Source: Turritopsis dohrnii (Eukaryota > Cnidaria > Hydrozoa > Anthoathecata > Oceaniidae). Taken from it: DNA of 64,000 nt. The stretch covers positions 62,001 through 126,000 of the forward strand of contig BQMF02000665.1 in NCBI GenBank assembly GCA_027922465.2, given 5' to 3'. The translations under genes were made by a program, and so were the position numbers. Shown in pieces: positions 35,081-46,371 of this stretch. A model generated the notes under the pieces. The model saw nothing but the letters and a program-made list of their open reading frames with translations, searched no databases and was not told the origin of the DNA. Position 1 is the stretch's first letter. Every line of letters starts with the position of its first letter.

Positions 35081-35480
35081 ACATCCCCTTGTCACTCACA
35101 CAATCACCCCCGCCCATTCTTCTCACTCACGCAAATACCCTGTCCTTTCTTCTCCTTCACACAAACACACCCACCCATTCTTCTCAGTCACGCAAATACC
35201 CTGTCCTTTCTTCTCCTCCACACAAACAGCCCGCCCATTCTTCTCACTCACGCAAACACCTTATCCGTTCTTCTCACTCGTGCAAAACCCCCGCCCATTC
35301 TTCTCAATCACGCAAACACCCCTGTCCGTTGTTCTCACTCACGCAAACGCCCCTGTCATTTCTTCCCAGTCACTCAAACACCCCTTTCACTTCATCTCAC
35401 TCACCCTATCACCGCCTTCTGACTCATACTAATACGCCCTATCACTCACCCCCACCCACTCCTGACCACCCGCTTTAAAA
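35080..35480. repeat. C/T-rich minisatellite (~31-bp unit, about ten copies)
   Basis: Variants of CCCATTCTTCTCACTCACGC with AAACACCCC or AAATACCCTG are repeated in tandem, with unit lengths varying around 30-36 bp. A 129-codon serine/histidine-rich plus frame exists only because of the repeat. It lies just downstream of the RGG-protein gene. Confidence 0.75.
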
Positions 35481-35560
35481 TAAAATCAATTTCAATACCA
35501 CAACCATACCCAAAACCACCAAAAAAAATTTAATCTAACATTTCCACAATATTTATTTAT

Positions 35561-36381
35561 TTAGTGGTAATGAGTATGGGTGTGGTACTGACTGCATCCC
35601 CAGCCATCCCCTCCTCCACCACCACTCCGCTTTCCCCTCCAATTGTCCCCACCCTTCCAATTGTTCCCACCCTTCCAATTGTTCCTGCCCTTCCCTTTCC
35701 AATTCTTACCCCTGCCTCTACCACCCCAGTTTCCCCTCCCTCCTCTCCAGTTACCCCTCCCACCTCTCCAGTTACCCCTTTCTCCCCGGTTTCCTCCCCT
35801 TCCCCTACCTCTCCAATTACCTTCCCTGACCCACCTATTCCCCCTGTCGTTTCTATTCCCCCTTTCCCCCTCCCCTTGCAGTCTTCTTTGTAATTCCTCT
35901 AAACAAAAAAGAAAAAAAAGGTCATTATGTTTTACTGTACGTAAGGTTTTTTATATATAAGGACTACTTACCCTGCCTGCGCTCCATGCGCGTTAGACGG
36001 CTTAGAGCCGACTGTAATAGTTCCCTCAAAGGCTTAAAACCAAAAATTAAAATTGTATTAAACTTAACAAAGGCTTGTTTATAAAATATTTCTAATATCT
36101 CATACCGCGTCATCGTAGCGGCCGCCACCATCGCCACCGCCCCTTACATCTTCCACTTCTTCCTATAATTTTTCAATGTCAATGAACAGGAATGACAAGA
36201 GAATGTTAAAGTAAAATGAAATTCATACCTCATCCGCCGTGCTCATCGCCTCCTGAGCCTCCTCGCGTTCATATTCCTGTTCCTGAACAGATAAAAAACA
36301 AAATCAGTATACACAAGACAAGTGAAAACAAGGTGTTTTCAATATAAGAACTTACACTACCACTACCACTTCTTGACATGT
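35561..36381 (-). CDS. Five-exon gene for an acidic/coiled-coil/RGG-rich protein
   Basis: On the minus strand I read exons 36381-36356 (ATG at 36379-36377), 36282-36229, 36162-36106, 36032-35972 and 35898-35561. Each is bounded by AG and GT(A/AAGT) with compatible phases (0, 0, 0, 1), giving about 177 residues and a TAA at 35561. The protein has an acidic N-terminus ('EQEYEREEAQEAMSTADE', 'EEVEDVRGGGDGGG'), a helical stretch 'LRELLQSALSRLTRMERRQE' with leucine heptads, and a ~100-residue basic tail of repeated GNWRGGR/NNWKGG units. RGG/RG tails are typical of RNA-binding or condensate-forming proteins. No catalytic domain is seen and the family is not recognised; it could be a host gene or a gag-like element protein. 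AATAAA overlaps the stop region. Plus-strand proline-rich frames here are shadows. Confidence 0.7.
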
Positions 36382-37065
36382 CTAAACAATAAAAGAAAAT
36401 AATAATGAGACAGCATTCAAATGCCAGAGTTGATAACTTACTTCAACAACATACCTTTGTAGATAGTATACTTACATATGGCTACAAATGCTTCAAGTAC
36501 ATGAAACATGCTCATTTTATTAATCATTTCAAGTTTACTGATTTCTCTTTTCATACTTTGTTGAAGTATGTCAATTTATCTGTAGTTATAAGATGTATTG
36601 GAGAATCTCAGAGGAGTCACTAATTAATCATTTTCATTCTATACTTCATAATTTCCACTTTCATGTTTGTTACTTCTCCTCTACTACTACTTTACATAAC
36701 ATACTTCTGATTCAGCTATATAATTGCTGTTCAAATTTGTTTTCTCTTTTATTCTCATTTTCAATGACAATTCATTTCAATTTTACTAGTTTGACATGAT
36801 ACTACACAGTACCAAATACATATTATAACATCCAAGTATATGCAATATTTCTGTGACTAACATTTTTAACATTTTCTTTGTTTGTTTGTCCAACTGTCCA
36901 TGAATGCTTTCAGTGTTAGTCACAGAAATAAAGCAGACACTCAGATGTTATACCATGCATTTGGTACTATGTAGTACCATGATGCTATTACATCCCATCT
37001 GGTAAGCAATTCTGGAAGCATTCAAAGACAGCTAGCACAAACAAAATATATTATTATAAAGCCAT
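36382..37065. other. Spacer between the RGG gene and the Helitron gene
   Basis: Contains the polypyrimidine tract and AG that open the first coding exon of the RGG gene (so an upstream non-coding exon is expected) and the long foldback at 36798-36978. No other gene is seen. Confidence 0.5.
36798..36978. repeat. Long imperfect inverted repeat (65-bp arms, 51-bp loop)
   Basis: GATACTACACAGTACCAAAT onward to CTGTGACTAACA (36798-36862) pairs with 36914-36978 at roughly 80% identity. ATGAT occurs at both outer edges. It lies just downstream of the 3' end of the minus-strand Helitron gene. It may be a small MITE, or a structure belonging to the Helitron 3' region; the usual Helitron 3' hairpin is much shorter. 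Confidence 0.7.
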
Positions 37066-40000
37066 TTAGTTATTGTTATGGCAGATAATGCAAGGGCAAG
37101 ATTGAATTCCAAAATTTGGACAAACACTGTCTTCTATATTGTCATTGCATTCAACATCTAACTCCCTCAACAAAGCTATGCAGGCTTCACAACCTTCAGC
37201 ATACTGTTTATGGCGTTCAACAGTACAATCAGATGAAGCTTTTAACCTTTTTTCCTCTTCCATTCTATGAGGCATATGTGGATGTTCAATAATATATAAC
37301 AACCTCTCAGCTGGTATTTTTTCCACTAAGCACCAATTTTGTTCTTTGGTGACTCGTGAGAGGGCTGTGTATGTGGTCCCTAGACTTAACGACTCCATTA
37401 CTTTTATCGACTGTAACTTTATTCTGGCATGAGTCGCTTGTTTTCCATCCCCAATTGTCATTCCTTGGCTTTTAGCAATTGGAATTGCATATCCAGGCAT
37501 CAAGGGAATGCCTATCCTGTAACAACAATTGTTTTCACATCTACCTTCGTTGAAAGGGATAGGAACCCATTTAGGGTGCTTCATCTATCCAAGCTGGTCC
37601 TTTGTAACCAGGAAAATGTACAACGACAGCTTCAGGAAACTCAGGAGGTTTTTCATTTTTTGCATATAGAATGCTTACAATTTTACCCATTGCTCCATTG
37701 TTAAGGCCTAAAGATGTTAATCCTACTTGATTTTTAGTCAAGATTACCGTGGATCCAACAGCAAGTAATGCTTTATGAACAATTTGTCCACACTGCTTTT
37801 TCAATTGTACTGTGATGTTTCCACTTCCAGTCGAAGGAACAACAGCTATTGGCATTCCTAAGTCCCTCAACTTCCTTTTGTTCTCTTCATTTACCTCAGC
37901 CCAAGTTTCCATCAACGTTATTAACTTTATCATGAGAAAACAGCCTCTGCTTGTGTATAGGTAATTCTTGCTCGTATCTGTTATTAACATCCATCCAATC
38001 TTGTTGGGTAACAGTTCCATTTCTAATTCTCAATAGACGTTTTAACAGATTAATTTGATCAGGGCCTTGGCGCATTGTTTCATTTAATACAATGCATTCA
38101 TTAAAGGATCGATATAATGTATAACCAGCAAATGTGTCAGGACCGTCAGAGTTTTTAGGAGGGACATGTAAATCTGTTGAGTTAATAGGTCCCAATTGGC
38201 CTAAATCACCACTGAAGACAACAACTGGAATATTTCCAAAGGCACAATTTTTTGCACCAGTAGCTTCATTAAAGCGTTGACTACACCATGCTACAAGTCT
38301 TTTATCACATTGCCCTCTTTCATCAATGCTAAGTAACATGGTATTCAATGGATTATCTGTTTCATTATGTGTACCTGTGAATTTTCGTAGTTTACTCAGT
38401 GCTTTATTGTTCATTGGATAATCAGTCATTTGAGCAGACTTTGATTCTTTTGTGTTTCTAGGAATAGGAGTCGTAGAGTGGATTGTTCTACCATTCGGAA
38501 TCAAAACTGCAGCTGCTCCAGTAGGGGCTAAGTTCATAACAGCACTATTAGCTTTAAACAACCTTCTTGTTATGTAAGTAATGGCATTTAACACATATGT
38601 CTTGCCAGTACCTGCAGTTCCCTGTATTAACAATCGAACTTGTTCAAGTTTTCCACTATTTCTTTTAATTTCCAAGAGACGTTTTAACACTATAGCAATG
38701 GCAACTCTTTGGAGGGAATTAGCAAGTCTTAAATTACAAATAGGCAAATTTAAAAGAGTTGCAAAGTCCATTTCTTGTTGTTCTGCCTCTTCTGAAATAT
38801 TTTTCAACCAAGTGGATGAATTTTCTGGAGGTTCTTGTGTCAAACATGTGATTCCATACTCATGCCAATCAAAATCAGGTCCTCCATCATTTAATATAAC
38901 AGTCTCATGTGGATCAGTAATATGTTCAGCATTTTCTTGGGCTAATTCTCTCAATAGATTGGCAGCCAATCCCTCATTTCCAGTAGACATTTGTGAACTA
39001 GACAACTGTGAATTAGTAGACTGGCTAGGCATTATATTCACTTCTTTGTTCCTAGATTCTCTACTATTTTTCTTTTCATATTTTTCTTTAGCTTCCTCTA
39101 ATACTCTTATCAGACTAGCGGGGCAAGAATCACTTTCAAGAAAGTCTGCAAAAGCTTCCCTATAGCTGTCATGACCCCTTTTTAAATCATCAGTCTTCTT
39201 CCAATTGCCTTTGCTGTGTATCATCAAATTGCCTTTTGCAAACTCTTCAGAAATGGGCCAACATGGTTTCAATGGCAGCCCAGTAAACACAGGCACGTGG
39301 TCTCTTTGGCATTTAAAATTTTTATTGCAGTTACATTCTTTAGCCCAGTCCCAAAGAGAAATGTCGGGATTCTCAGAACGCCTTTCATCACTTAAAAAGT
39401 TATCAAGGGGAGTAGTTCGTGTCAATTTGCCATTTTTTCCTGTTTGATCTAAAAGTCTACGACCTGATAGACCAATCCGCCGTACTTTTCGTGTAGAGTG
39501 ATACAACTTCCCTCCAGTGTTCAGATAGTCTGCAGCTGCAGCAGATACGTCAATCATCCCAACCATTTTCATTAAAAGTTTTTGTGCAATGCTCTTCACA
39601 GAGAGTTGTTTATCAGAAGTTTCTAGCAAATGTTTATATATGTGAATCAAATCGTCAGTAGAACAATTTCCCTTACAAGCATAACCAGTAATATATTTGA
39701 GTAAAGCTAAAAAGTTACTATCAATTATTGGTTGTGTGTCACAATTTGCCAACCAAGTGAGCAATTTAATTTTAATATGCATAATATGCCTAGGATGATC
39801 TCTTGGACCTTCGTACCTAGGATGCTCTCCTTTTGTTATTTTTGCGTCAAATGGATGTAATTCTTTGCCAGTTGTCCGTTTTGTTTCAGGATTTAAATCA
39901 CCAAAGTGAAATCTACAATACTTTCGTGGACTGTTGTCACCTTTCTTTTTACGCTTCAATCTCAAACAGTACCCATTACATTTATGTAGAGCAATACGAT

Positions 40001-43000
40001 TAACAAGAGAGATATAATGTGCATTTAGATCAGAATTTTCACTAAGAATATCTGTAAGAGGTTTTGTTAAAGGATTGACTTCAGGAGGAGGTTGTGTTCC
40101 TTCCGGAGCTGCCCATTTTTCCTTGTTGGGAATCCATTCTTTGTTACCATTTTCATCATATTTTACTTCTCCACCAGCAGGATGCATGGATACAAAACCA
40201 GGAGAAAAAATATCGGCTTGAACATCATCAGAAGAATTTGTCTGAAGCCAATTTCTTAGTTCTTCTGCAGGTTCATCAGAATGACTTAATATAGATCTTA
40301 CTTTCTGATCATGCTTTTTACTGAAAACAATACCATGGCTATGAATTTCGCCACGGCTTTTAGCAAATTCGTATCGCCACCAGACATCAGAGTACTGCAA
40401 GACTTCTTTCATTACTGTTGAATAGTAATTAATGCAGCGCTTATCAAAATAATTAGTTACAATGTGGAGGTTTTCAAGTACAAGTTTACGTCTAAAAGCG
40501 TGATCATTTTTAACTAATTCCTTCACATGTGATTCATCTTGATGATTGATTAGAGCATAGTATTCAGCAAGTAATTTCAAGAGAGGAACACAATGATATT
40601 CAGCACAACTCATTGTATCAAAATATGCAGGCATGTCGCCAAACTCTTTTAGCCTAAAAAATGCAGTATCATCAAGTTCTCGTTTCCGTTCTTTCCAAAA
40701 TGGATGAGAATTTGGAAGATTTGTTGCAATGCTGATTATCTTACGTGGTACACTGGTATCTTCATTCTCCAGATTTTTGGCTAACTCCTCGATGGAAAGA
40801 TGAGCATCATCTAACTGCTGTGTTACTACAAAACTACCTTGTGTTAGTGCTTGCTTTCTCATTTTTAAATTAAGCAACAAGAATTTCAAATAAGGATGCT
40901 TTGATACTCTACCATCTCCAGTAAAATAAATATGTTCAACAAACTCTTCAAATTCAAAATTGGCTAATTTTGGAATAGTTATATCACAAGAACCATTTAT
41001 AAAGACACTAGGAAAGGCCATTGTAAAAAAACCAACAGTCTTCATCTCATTCAGTGGTTGATTCTTAACATATTTCCATTGTGCACATGCAACCTTTCCT
41101 GACTCTAGCACATTTTTACCAGCCCCTTCTTTTCCTAAAAGCCTATCCAAAATGGCCTGCAGTTCTTTCTCTGTATCAGGTTTTTCAAAAGGACATGCTA
41201 TTCCTGATGTAGTATGGCTTTCACTTTCTTGTAAATCAAATTGTTGAGGTGCAGGGCCTTTATCTTCCTCCTCCTGTAAATTAGGAACTTCTATAGTTTG
41301 CAAGCCAGGTAGTTCAGCAGTTTCTTCAGGTAAATTCTCAAGTCTGTCATCTGCAATTATTACATCTTTATAAAATTGGTTTGGCAAATGCTTAAAGAAT
41401 CTCCCTTTCAATTGCATATTAACATGATTAGGGCCAGTATACAACTCAAATCCATTTTTAGCTTCAGTAATTCCACCGTAAGGAAAACCATAACACAGAC
41501 CCTTTAATGCAGCCTCAACTTTCTGTCTTTGAACCATATATTGCCTTAGCAATTGGGAAGAACCTTTTCTTTTTAACACAATTATACCTATCTCATCTGG
41601 TAATAATGGTAGTGTTCTAGCAATATTCATATCTTGAGGTAAGCTTATACAATGACCTTTAGATGCAAGCATCCCATATCTCAAAATGTGCACATGCATA
41701 GCAACAGTAATTTTACTTATTAAAGCCATTTCTACTGTTGATAGATTTTGTAAGAAAAAAGGCACATTTCGAAAATGCATATCATTAGTCCGAATAATAT
41801 TGGTAGATGGTCCCATATCATCAGCCAAACTTTTAAAGCCTGAAAATTTGGCAGGAGCCATGAATCCTTTTTTCTTTCTAGCCAACTGATCCTTATGACA
41901 TCTTTCACAAACATTATTTCTGTTTAATTTCCATGGTTTGAATGTCACTGTGTCAGAATTAATTTTATTACCTGTATGATGAAAAACAGGTCGGGTTTCA
42001 AGACATACCTTGCACATTGAAACTGTATGTTTTAATTCACCGCTCTCAAATTTTTCAACTGCATTTGCAACATTAGCATGGGAATATAGCTTTTCATTGT
42101 CAATAGCACAGATATTCGTATCTACTTGCTGACACAGTTCATCAACCAATTCGCTAACGATTTCTTCTGTATTTTCATATGATTTAGAAACGGTTTTTTC
42201 TACTTTGTGGCATAATTCACTAAGAAGCTTTTTAACAACCTTCTCTGTGCTATTATCAATTTGACTTTCAGGGCTTCTTTTGACTTTCTTTGATTCTTCC
42301 ATATCGAAGCATTCTTTTCGCTTACGTTTTGATTTTTTTTTATCTTCAACAAGCTGTGTATTTAAAGGTTTAACATTTGTTTGGTTTAAAGTGCAATTAT
42401 TATCTGCTGTTTTTTTTATATTAGAACATGCTTTTCTCTTTCGTTTTGATCTTTTTTTATCATCAACAAGCTGTGAATTTACAGATTTAACATTTGTTTG
42501 GTTCAAAGTGCACTTTTTATCTACTGCTTTAACAATTGTAAAATCAATATCATTTAACCCCTTGGTGTTATTGTGATTTTGTTCAACTTTAGTAGATACA
42601 TAATCATGAAAGTTATTATGAATAATAGTAGCAGATGATTCTTCCTTAATGGATACACAATGGTTATTAAAATTATTATGATTACTTGGTAATGGGGGAA
42701 AATCTATCTTTGAGAAAGTTTTCGACTCTGTTACATCTGGAAGTACATGCTTGTTATAATTTGGCTTTACGTAGTTCTCAGTTTTAGTCAAAATGCTTAT
42801 TGGTAAACATTGCGTTGGAACAAGACTCTGAAAATGCATTTGTGATATGGAGCCAATTAACATAGGATTAGGAGACGAAACATGCATTGGCCCAATTTCC
42901 CAATTACTACTGATACAATTATATGGATGCTGTCTACTGCAATTTTCAGTATTCACAAAAATGTCTATTTCTAAAAATGCAGCAGTTGCTTGACAAAAAA

Positions 43001-43412
43001 GTTCTGTAGCATAAACTGAATTTCGCTCCTGGTATAATAGAAATTCTTCCCAAGACCTGTTGTCATTTTCTGCAAACAGGAACTGAGAGTAAACATGCTT
43101 GAAATTTCTAATATATTCAACATTATCTTGATTTTCTCTTACAAAGTTTACAACTGCTACTCTTAATTTTAGATGGTCAAAAAAAATTTTACAAGAATTT
43201 CTTCTTAATAATGCCATTCGAATTTCTGGCCTTTTCATTTGATCAATTATCGCCCTATACCAACAGTTCCCATCCCCATAAGTTGGAGTCTTATAAGTAA
43301 CAAACAAACCAAGAGAAGTTGCTCTGCCTATTATTTGGTCTGCTGTGCTACACTTTTTCATGGGTCCTAACATTCTAAGCTGTTCAACTATACTTTTAGA
43401 ATTGGCCATCAT
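37066..43412 (-). CDS. OTU-Rep-helicase protein of an animal Helitron (two late frameshifts)
   Basis: A single 1838-codon frame (43412-37896) continues in a second frame (to about 37580) and a third (to 37066). Domains in order: an OTU cysteine protease with 'GDGNCWYRA' (Asp47, Cys50) and 'QMHFQSLVP' (His193); a duplicated ~39-residue basic segment (residues 299-330 and 338-369, each with KRSKRKRK-type signals); a CxxC...CxxC zinc ribbon (467-470, 502-505); the Helitron-like N domain (around 790-880); the HUH nuclease 'RGEIHSHGIVF' (His1024, His1026); a Tyr pair 'YITGYACKG' (1240, 1244); and a Pif1-type helicase with 'GTAGTGKT' (1598-1605), 'SIDERGQ' (Walker B) and C-terminal 'TYTALSRVT'. Rolling-circle transposition is the family role. 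Frameshifts near 37900 and 37575 break the helicase end. Confidence 0.93.
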
Positions 43413-43859
43413 ACAAATATTTCAAAGAAATAATCTAACTACTACAATAGAAAGAAATACTACAGAAAGTAATACTTATAACTTGATCTTCAGCGTACGC
43501 CGGACCGACCAAAAAATCTTCCAAGGAAAATTTGAACTTTCGCGGGGAAAAATATCTACTTAACTCTCAAAACAACAACTTTGCATTTTGGTAAGCAGTC
43601 CATGTACCGTAGAAACGGGAAAATTTGCCTAAAAGCCATACTTTGAAAATTTTTTTGCTCGCGCATTCAAGGTGTTATCTGAGTAAATTCTACTTGAGAA
43701 ATCTGATGTAAGTGAGCCAAATTGCACTTTTTGTATGACCCTGTAGGAGGTTTCATCGAGTTACGGCAGCCGAAATGCATCTCTCTGTTAGTATTTTGAT
43801 GACAATATTTGATCTTGCCAAATGAGCTCCGTTCCGCTAAAAAGCTACACTCCGCAATA
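43413..43859. other. Helitron 5' flank / spacer
   Basis: Should contain the 5' part of the Helitron and its promoter, but I could not place a terminus. No other gene is seen before the second pogo-like element begins. Confidence 0.4.
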
Positions 43860-44094
43860 ACTACTCATGTTATTAACGCGAATGGCTTACCTCGCGTTAA
43901 TAAAAACCGCGTTAATTAGATACTCGCGTGCATTTATCCTACGCTAATTACTAGTCGTGTTAAAAAAACCTCTGTTAATTTCATCCAGTCTTAATTTTAT
44001 AAAATGACAATAAAATGGCAATAAAATGACTCAGGTAGTATGTAACACTTCTTTCACTTTTAATTGTAAATAATAGTAGATTTTAACAAGCAAA

Positions 44095-44931
44095 TTAGTC
44101 GACTAATATTTCATCTATTCTATTCTTATCTTCTTCAACTTCTACCTCGCAATCGCTATCACTCTCACAATCATCACATTCATCGTCATTTTCAACTCCC
44201 AGTTCATTGAGAATATCTTTTGAATTGTCTATACAGTGTGTCTCAAAATGTTAGCTTTAATGAGCAAAATATTCATTGTTGTTTATAATTATGGTATTGA
44301 TTTTTTACAAACCGTTTGAGAATTCTCAAAAATTGTTACCAAAAATAAAAAAAATGTTAACATAACATTGAAAGGTAGTTATTTTTTTAAACGTTTTTAT
44401 TGTAATGATAATTTTTCACTTGTGTTATAGCTTTTGTTGTTTAATATTTTTATTGTTAACTGAGTTTTAATTGATCGTTAAGAATTTTTAGATTAAAACA
44501 CTTGTTTTTTTCTTGGATTATAAGCTAAATATAAAAAACCAGTTACTGGGTACCACATCAATAGAAAGCCAAGAAACTCAGCTTTCTAATGGTATATATT
44601 TCATTATTATACCATTATTCATTTTTTAGAAAATTGAGAATAAAGTTACTGAAGCTAACATTTTGAGACACACTGTATATTCACCAGCTATTGGGTACTC
44701 AACATCCTTCACTTTTGTCATCAAGATTTCTAACTTTTCTGCACTTTCCAATGTAACCGTTATCTTGATCGGTATTTCCAAACCACCTTGAATGAGTGGT
44801 GAAGCCATATGATTATTGTTAAAAACTTCTACTTCATATTTCGCCCCCTCCTGGATTGAATACCAGACGTAGCGAGAAAGTTCTTTTGGTATGTGTTCGA
44901 CGATAATCCATCCAAATCTCCCAGTTCTCAA
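44095..44931 (-). pseudogene. HIRAN-like accessory ORF of element P2, split by a MITE
   Basis: The visible exon begins at 44931 after a plausible acceptor (ACATCCTTCAG) and reads 'GWIIVEHIPKELSRYVWYSI', then 'SPLIQGGLEIPIKITVTLES'. It runs into the MITE at 44675. On the far side the same frame resumes with an acidic tail, 'SKDILNELGVENDDECDDCE', and a stop near 44099. With the MITE and one TA set aside the two parts are in phase, so the insertion disrupted a working gene. 'HIPKEL' and the 'GGLEIP' block match the degraded partner in element P1 ('GHVPIEL', 'GLVVPAKF'). The N-terminal half of the HIRAN-like domain is not seen; it would have to lie in another exon or has been deleted next to the transposase start. 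Confidence 0.5.
44234..44675. mobile_element. Tc1/mariner-type MITE nested in element P2
   Basis: A 24-bp terminal inverted repeat, CAGTGTGTCTCAAAATGTTA plus GCTT, is identical at both ends, and TA flanks both sides (44232-44233 and 44676-44677). The 442-bp interior is AT-rich and non-coding. Related single ends occur near 127-147, 462-478 and 15860-15880, so the family is dispersed in this genome. Confidence 0.88.
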
Positions 44932-44952
44932 CTGAAGGATGTTTGTGAGTCA

Positions 44953-46371
44953 ATGAAGAATGATAATAATTTACCAGCCAACATATCTGCAGATGAATTG
45001 TTAAAGGTTCAAGAAAGTTTGAATTTGGTTGAAGGACGGAAATCTAAACGAGTCACTTACTCCGAAAATGACAAACAAGAGGTGACAAAATACGCTTTAT
45101 TGTGTGGAGCCAGTGCAGCAGTACGGCACTTTCGTAAGAAATACCCTCACTTAACAGAGAGTACAGTGCGACCGTGGGTAAAGCGCTATCAGAAATCAAT
45201 AAAGGAGCAAAAGAAATTAAACCCAACAGCACACGTAACTGCGAAAATAGGAAAGCCTAGAGGGAGGCCGTTATACTTGGAAGAGGAGCTTGATACAAAG
45301 TTGCGTTCCATGCTCACAAGTCTACGCGTAGCTGGTGCTGGCATCAATATCCATGTTGTTCGGGGTGTGCTGAATGGATTGATTCGGGCAAACCCAGTTA
45401 AATACGGAAAGTATCTTGAGTTCAAAGTCACGAGATCATGGACTCGATCGCTTTACCAACGAATGAATTTTACACGTCGAGCAGTGACGACCTCGAGGCC
45501 AGTTATTACAAGATCACTTTGGAACGAGGTTAGATCAAGATATCTTTTTGAAATCATTGATCTTACTCTCAAACACAATATCCCTGATGAGTTGATTATC
45601 AATGCAGATCAAACGCCATCCAAGTTTGTAGCAACAGACAATGTGACAATGGCTAAAAAAGGTGAAAAGCACATCTCGCGTGCTGGAGCAACAGATAAAC
45701 GAGCTATTACAGTGACACTCTGTGAAACATTGGATGGGCAGATTCTGCCTAGTCAGCTCATTTACACTGGTAAAACGAAACGATCCTTACCAAGTGTTAA
45801 ATTTCCTCGTGGATTTACCCTGTCTTACAATCCAAAACATTGGAGCAATGAGAGCGAAACATTGAGATTGATCGATGAATTTTTGGTTCCGCACATCGAA
45901 AAGGTCAAGAAGGAAAAATCGTTACCAGCTTCTCAAAAGAGCCTCTTATTGTGGGATGCTTTCAAAGCTCAATCAACGCAGAAAGTGAAAGATGCCCTCT
46001 CATCTAATCAAATCGAATCCGTCATGGTTCCGAAAAACATGACCCACTTACTGCAGCCACTAGATTTGACCACAAATGCATCATTCAAAAAGTTCGAAAA
46101 ACGCGCATTCACCGAGTATTTCACTAGTTGCATTATGAAGGCACTTGAAATAGAGCCTGACCGCGACGTTGCGTCCATTGAGGTCGACCTGCGTTTATCG
46201 ACGTTAAAACCTCGTCATGCTAAAGTCATGATGGAACTCTATGAACATCTACAAACTGAAGCTGGTAAACAGATTATCAAAGCAGGATGGAAAGCTGCGG
46301 GCATAACTGATAATCTCGAAAATGCACGCAAAAGCAACCAAAATCCGATAAAAGACAATCCTTTCAAATAG
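44953..46371 (+). CDS. pogo-like transposase (element P2), intact single exon
   Basis: The frame is open from 44893, but the first ATG is at 44953, giving 472 residues. The N-terminus has a psq-type helix-turn-helix ('QEVTKYALLCGASAAVRHFR' and 'STVRPWVKRY'), then a CENP-B-like HTH ('SWTRSLYQRMNF'). The DDE_1 domain carries 'LIINADQTPSKF' (Asp 1), 'LLLWDAFKAQST' (Asp 2) and 'HLLQPLDLTTNASFKKFEKR' (Asp 3). No stop or frameshift interrupts it, and length is normal for pogo-like transposases. It shares only family-level similarity with the P1 enzyme. Its ATG is about 20 bp from the opening of the minus-strand HIRAN-like exon, so a compact bidirectional control region is expected. Confidence 0.9.
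   Translation: MKNDNNLPANISADELLKVQESLNLVEGRKSKRVTYSENDKQEVTKYALLCGASAAVRHFRKKYPHLTESTVRPWVKRYQKSIKEQKKLNPTAHVTAKIGKPRGRPLYLEEELDTKLRSMLTSLRVAGAGINIHVVRGVLNGLIRANPVKYGKYLEFKVTRSWTRSLYQRMNFTRRAVTTSRPVITRSLWNEVRSRYLFEIIDLTLKHNIPDELIINADQTPSKFVATDNVTMAKKGEKHISRAGATDKRAITVTLCETLDGQILPSQLIYTGKTKRSLPSVKFPRGFTLSYNPKHWSNESETLRLIDEFLVPHIEKVKKEKSLPASQKSLLLWDAFKAQSTQKVKDALSSNQIESVMVPKNMTHLLQPLDLTTNASFKKFEKRAFTEYFTSCIMKALEIEPDRDVASIEVDLRLSTLKPRHAKVMMELYEHLQTEAGKQIIKAGWKAAGITDNLENARKSNQNPIKDNPFK

Noticed and set aside
35089..35478. 129-codon Ser/His-rich plus-strand frame
   Set aside because: It exists only because a ~31-bp minisatellite lacks stops in one frame.
35564..35960. Proline/serine-rich plus-strand frames of about 105-109 codons
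   Set aside because: They are the complement of the GNWRGG-repeat exon on the minus strand, which has splice sites and in-phase neighbours; the plus frames have no such support.
38581..42576. Plus-strand frames of 66-194 codons
   Set aside because: They are antisense shadows of the Helitron gene, whose motifs are unmistakable on the minus strand.
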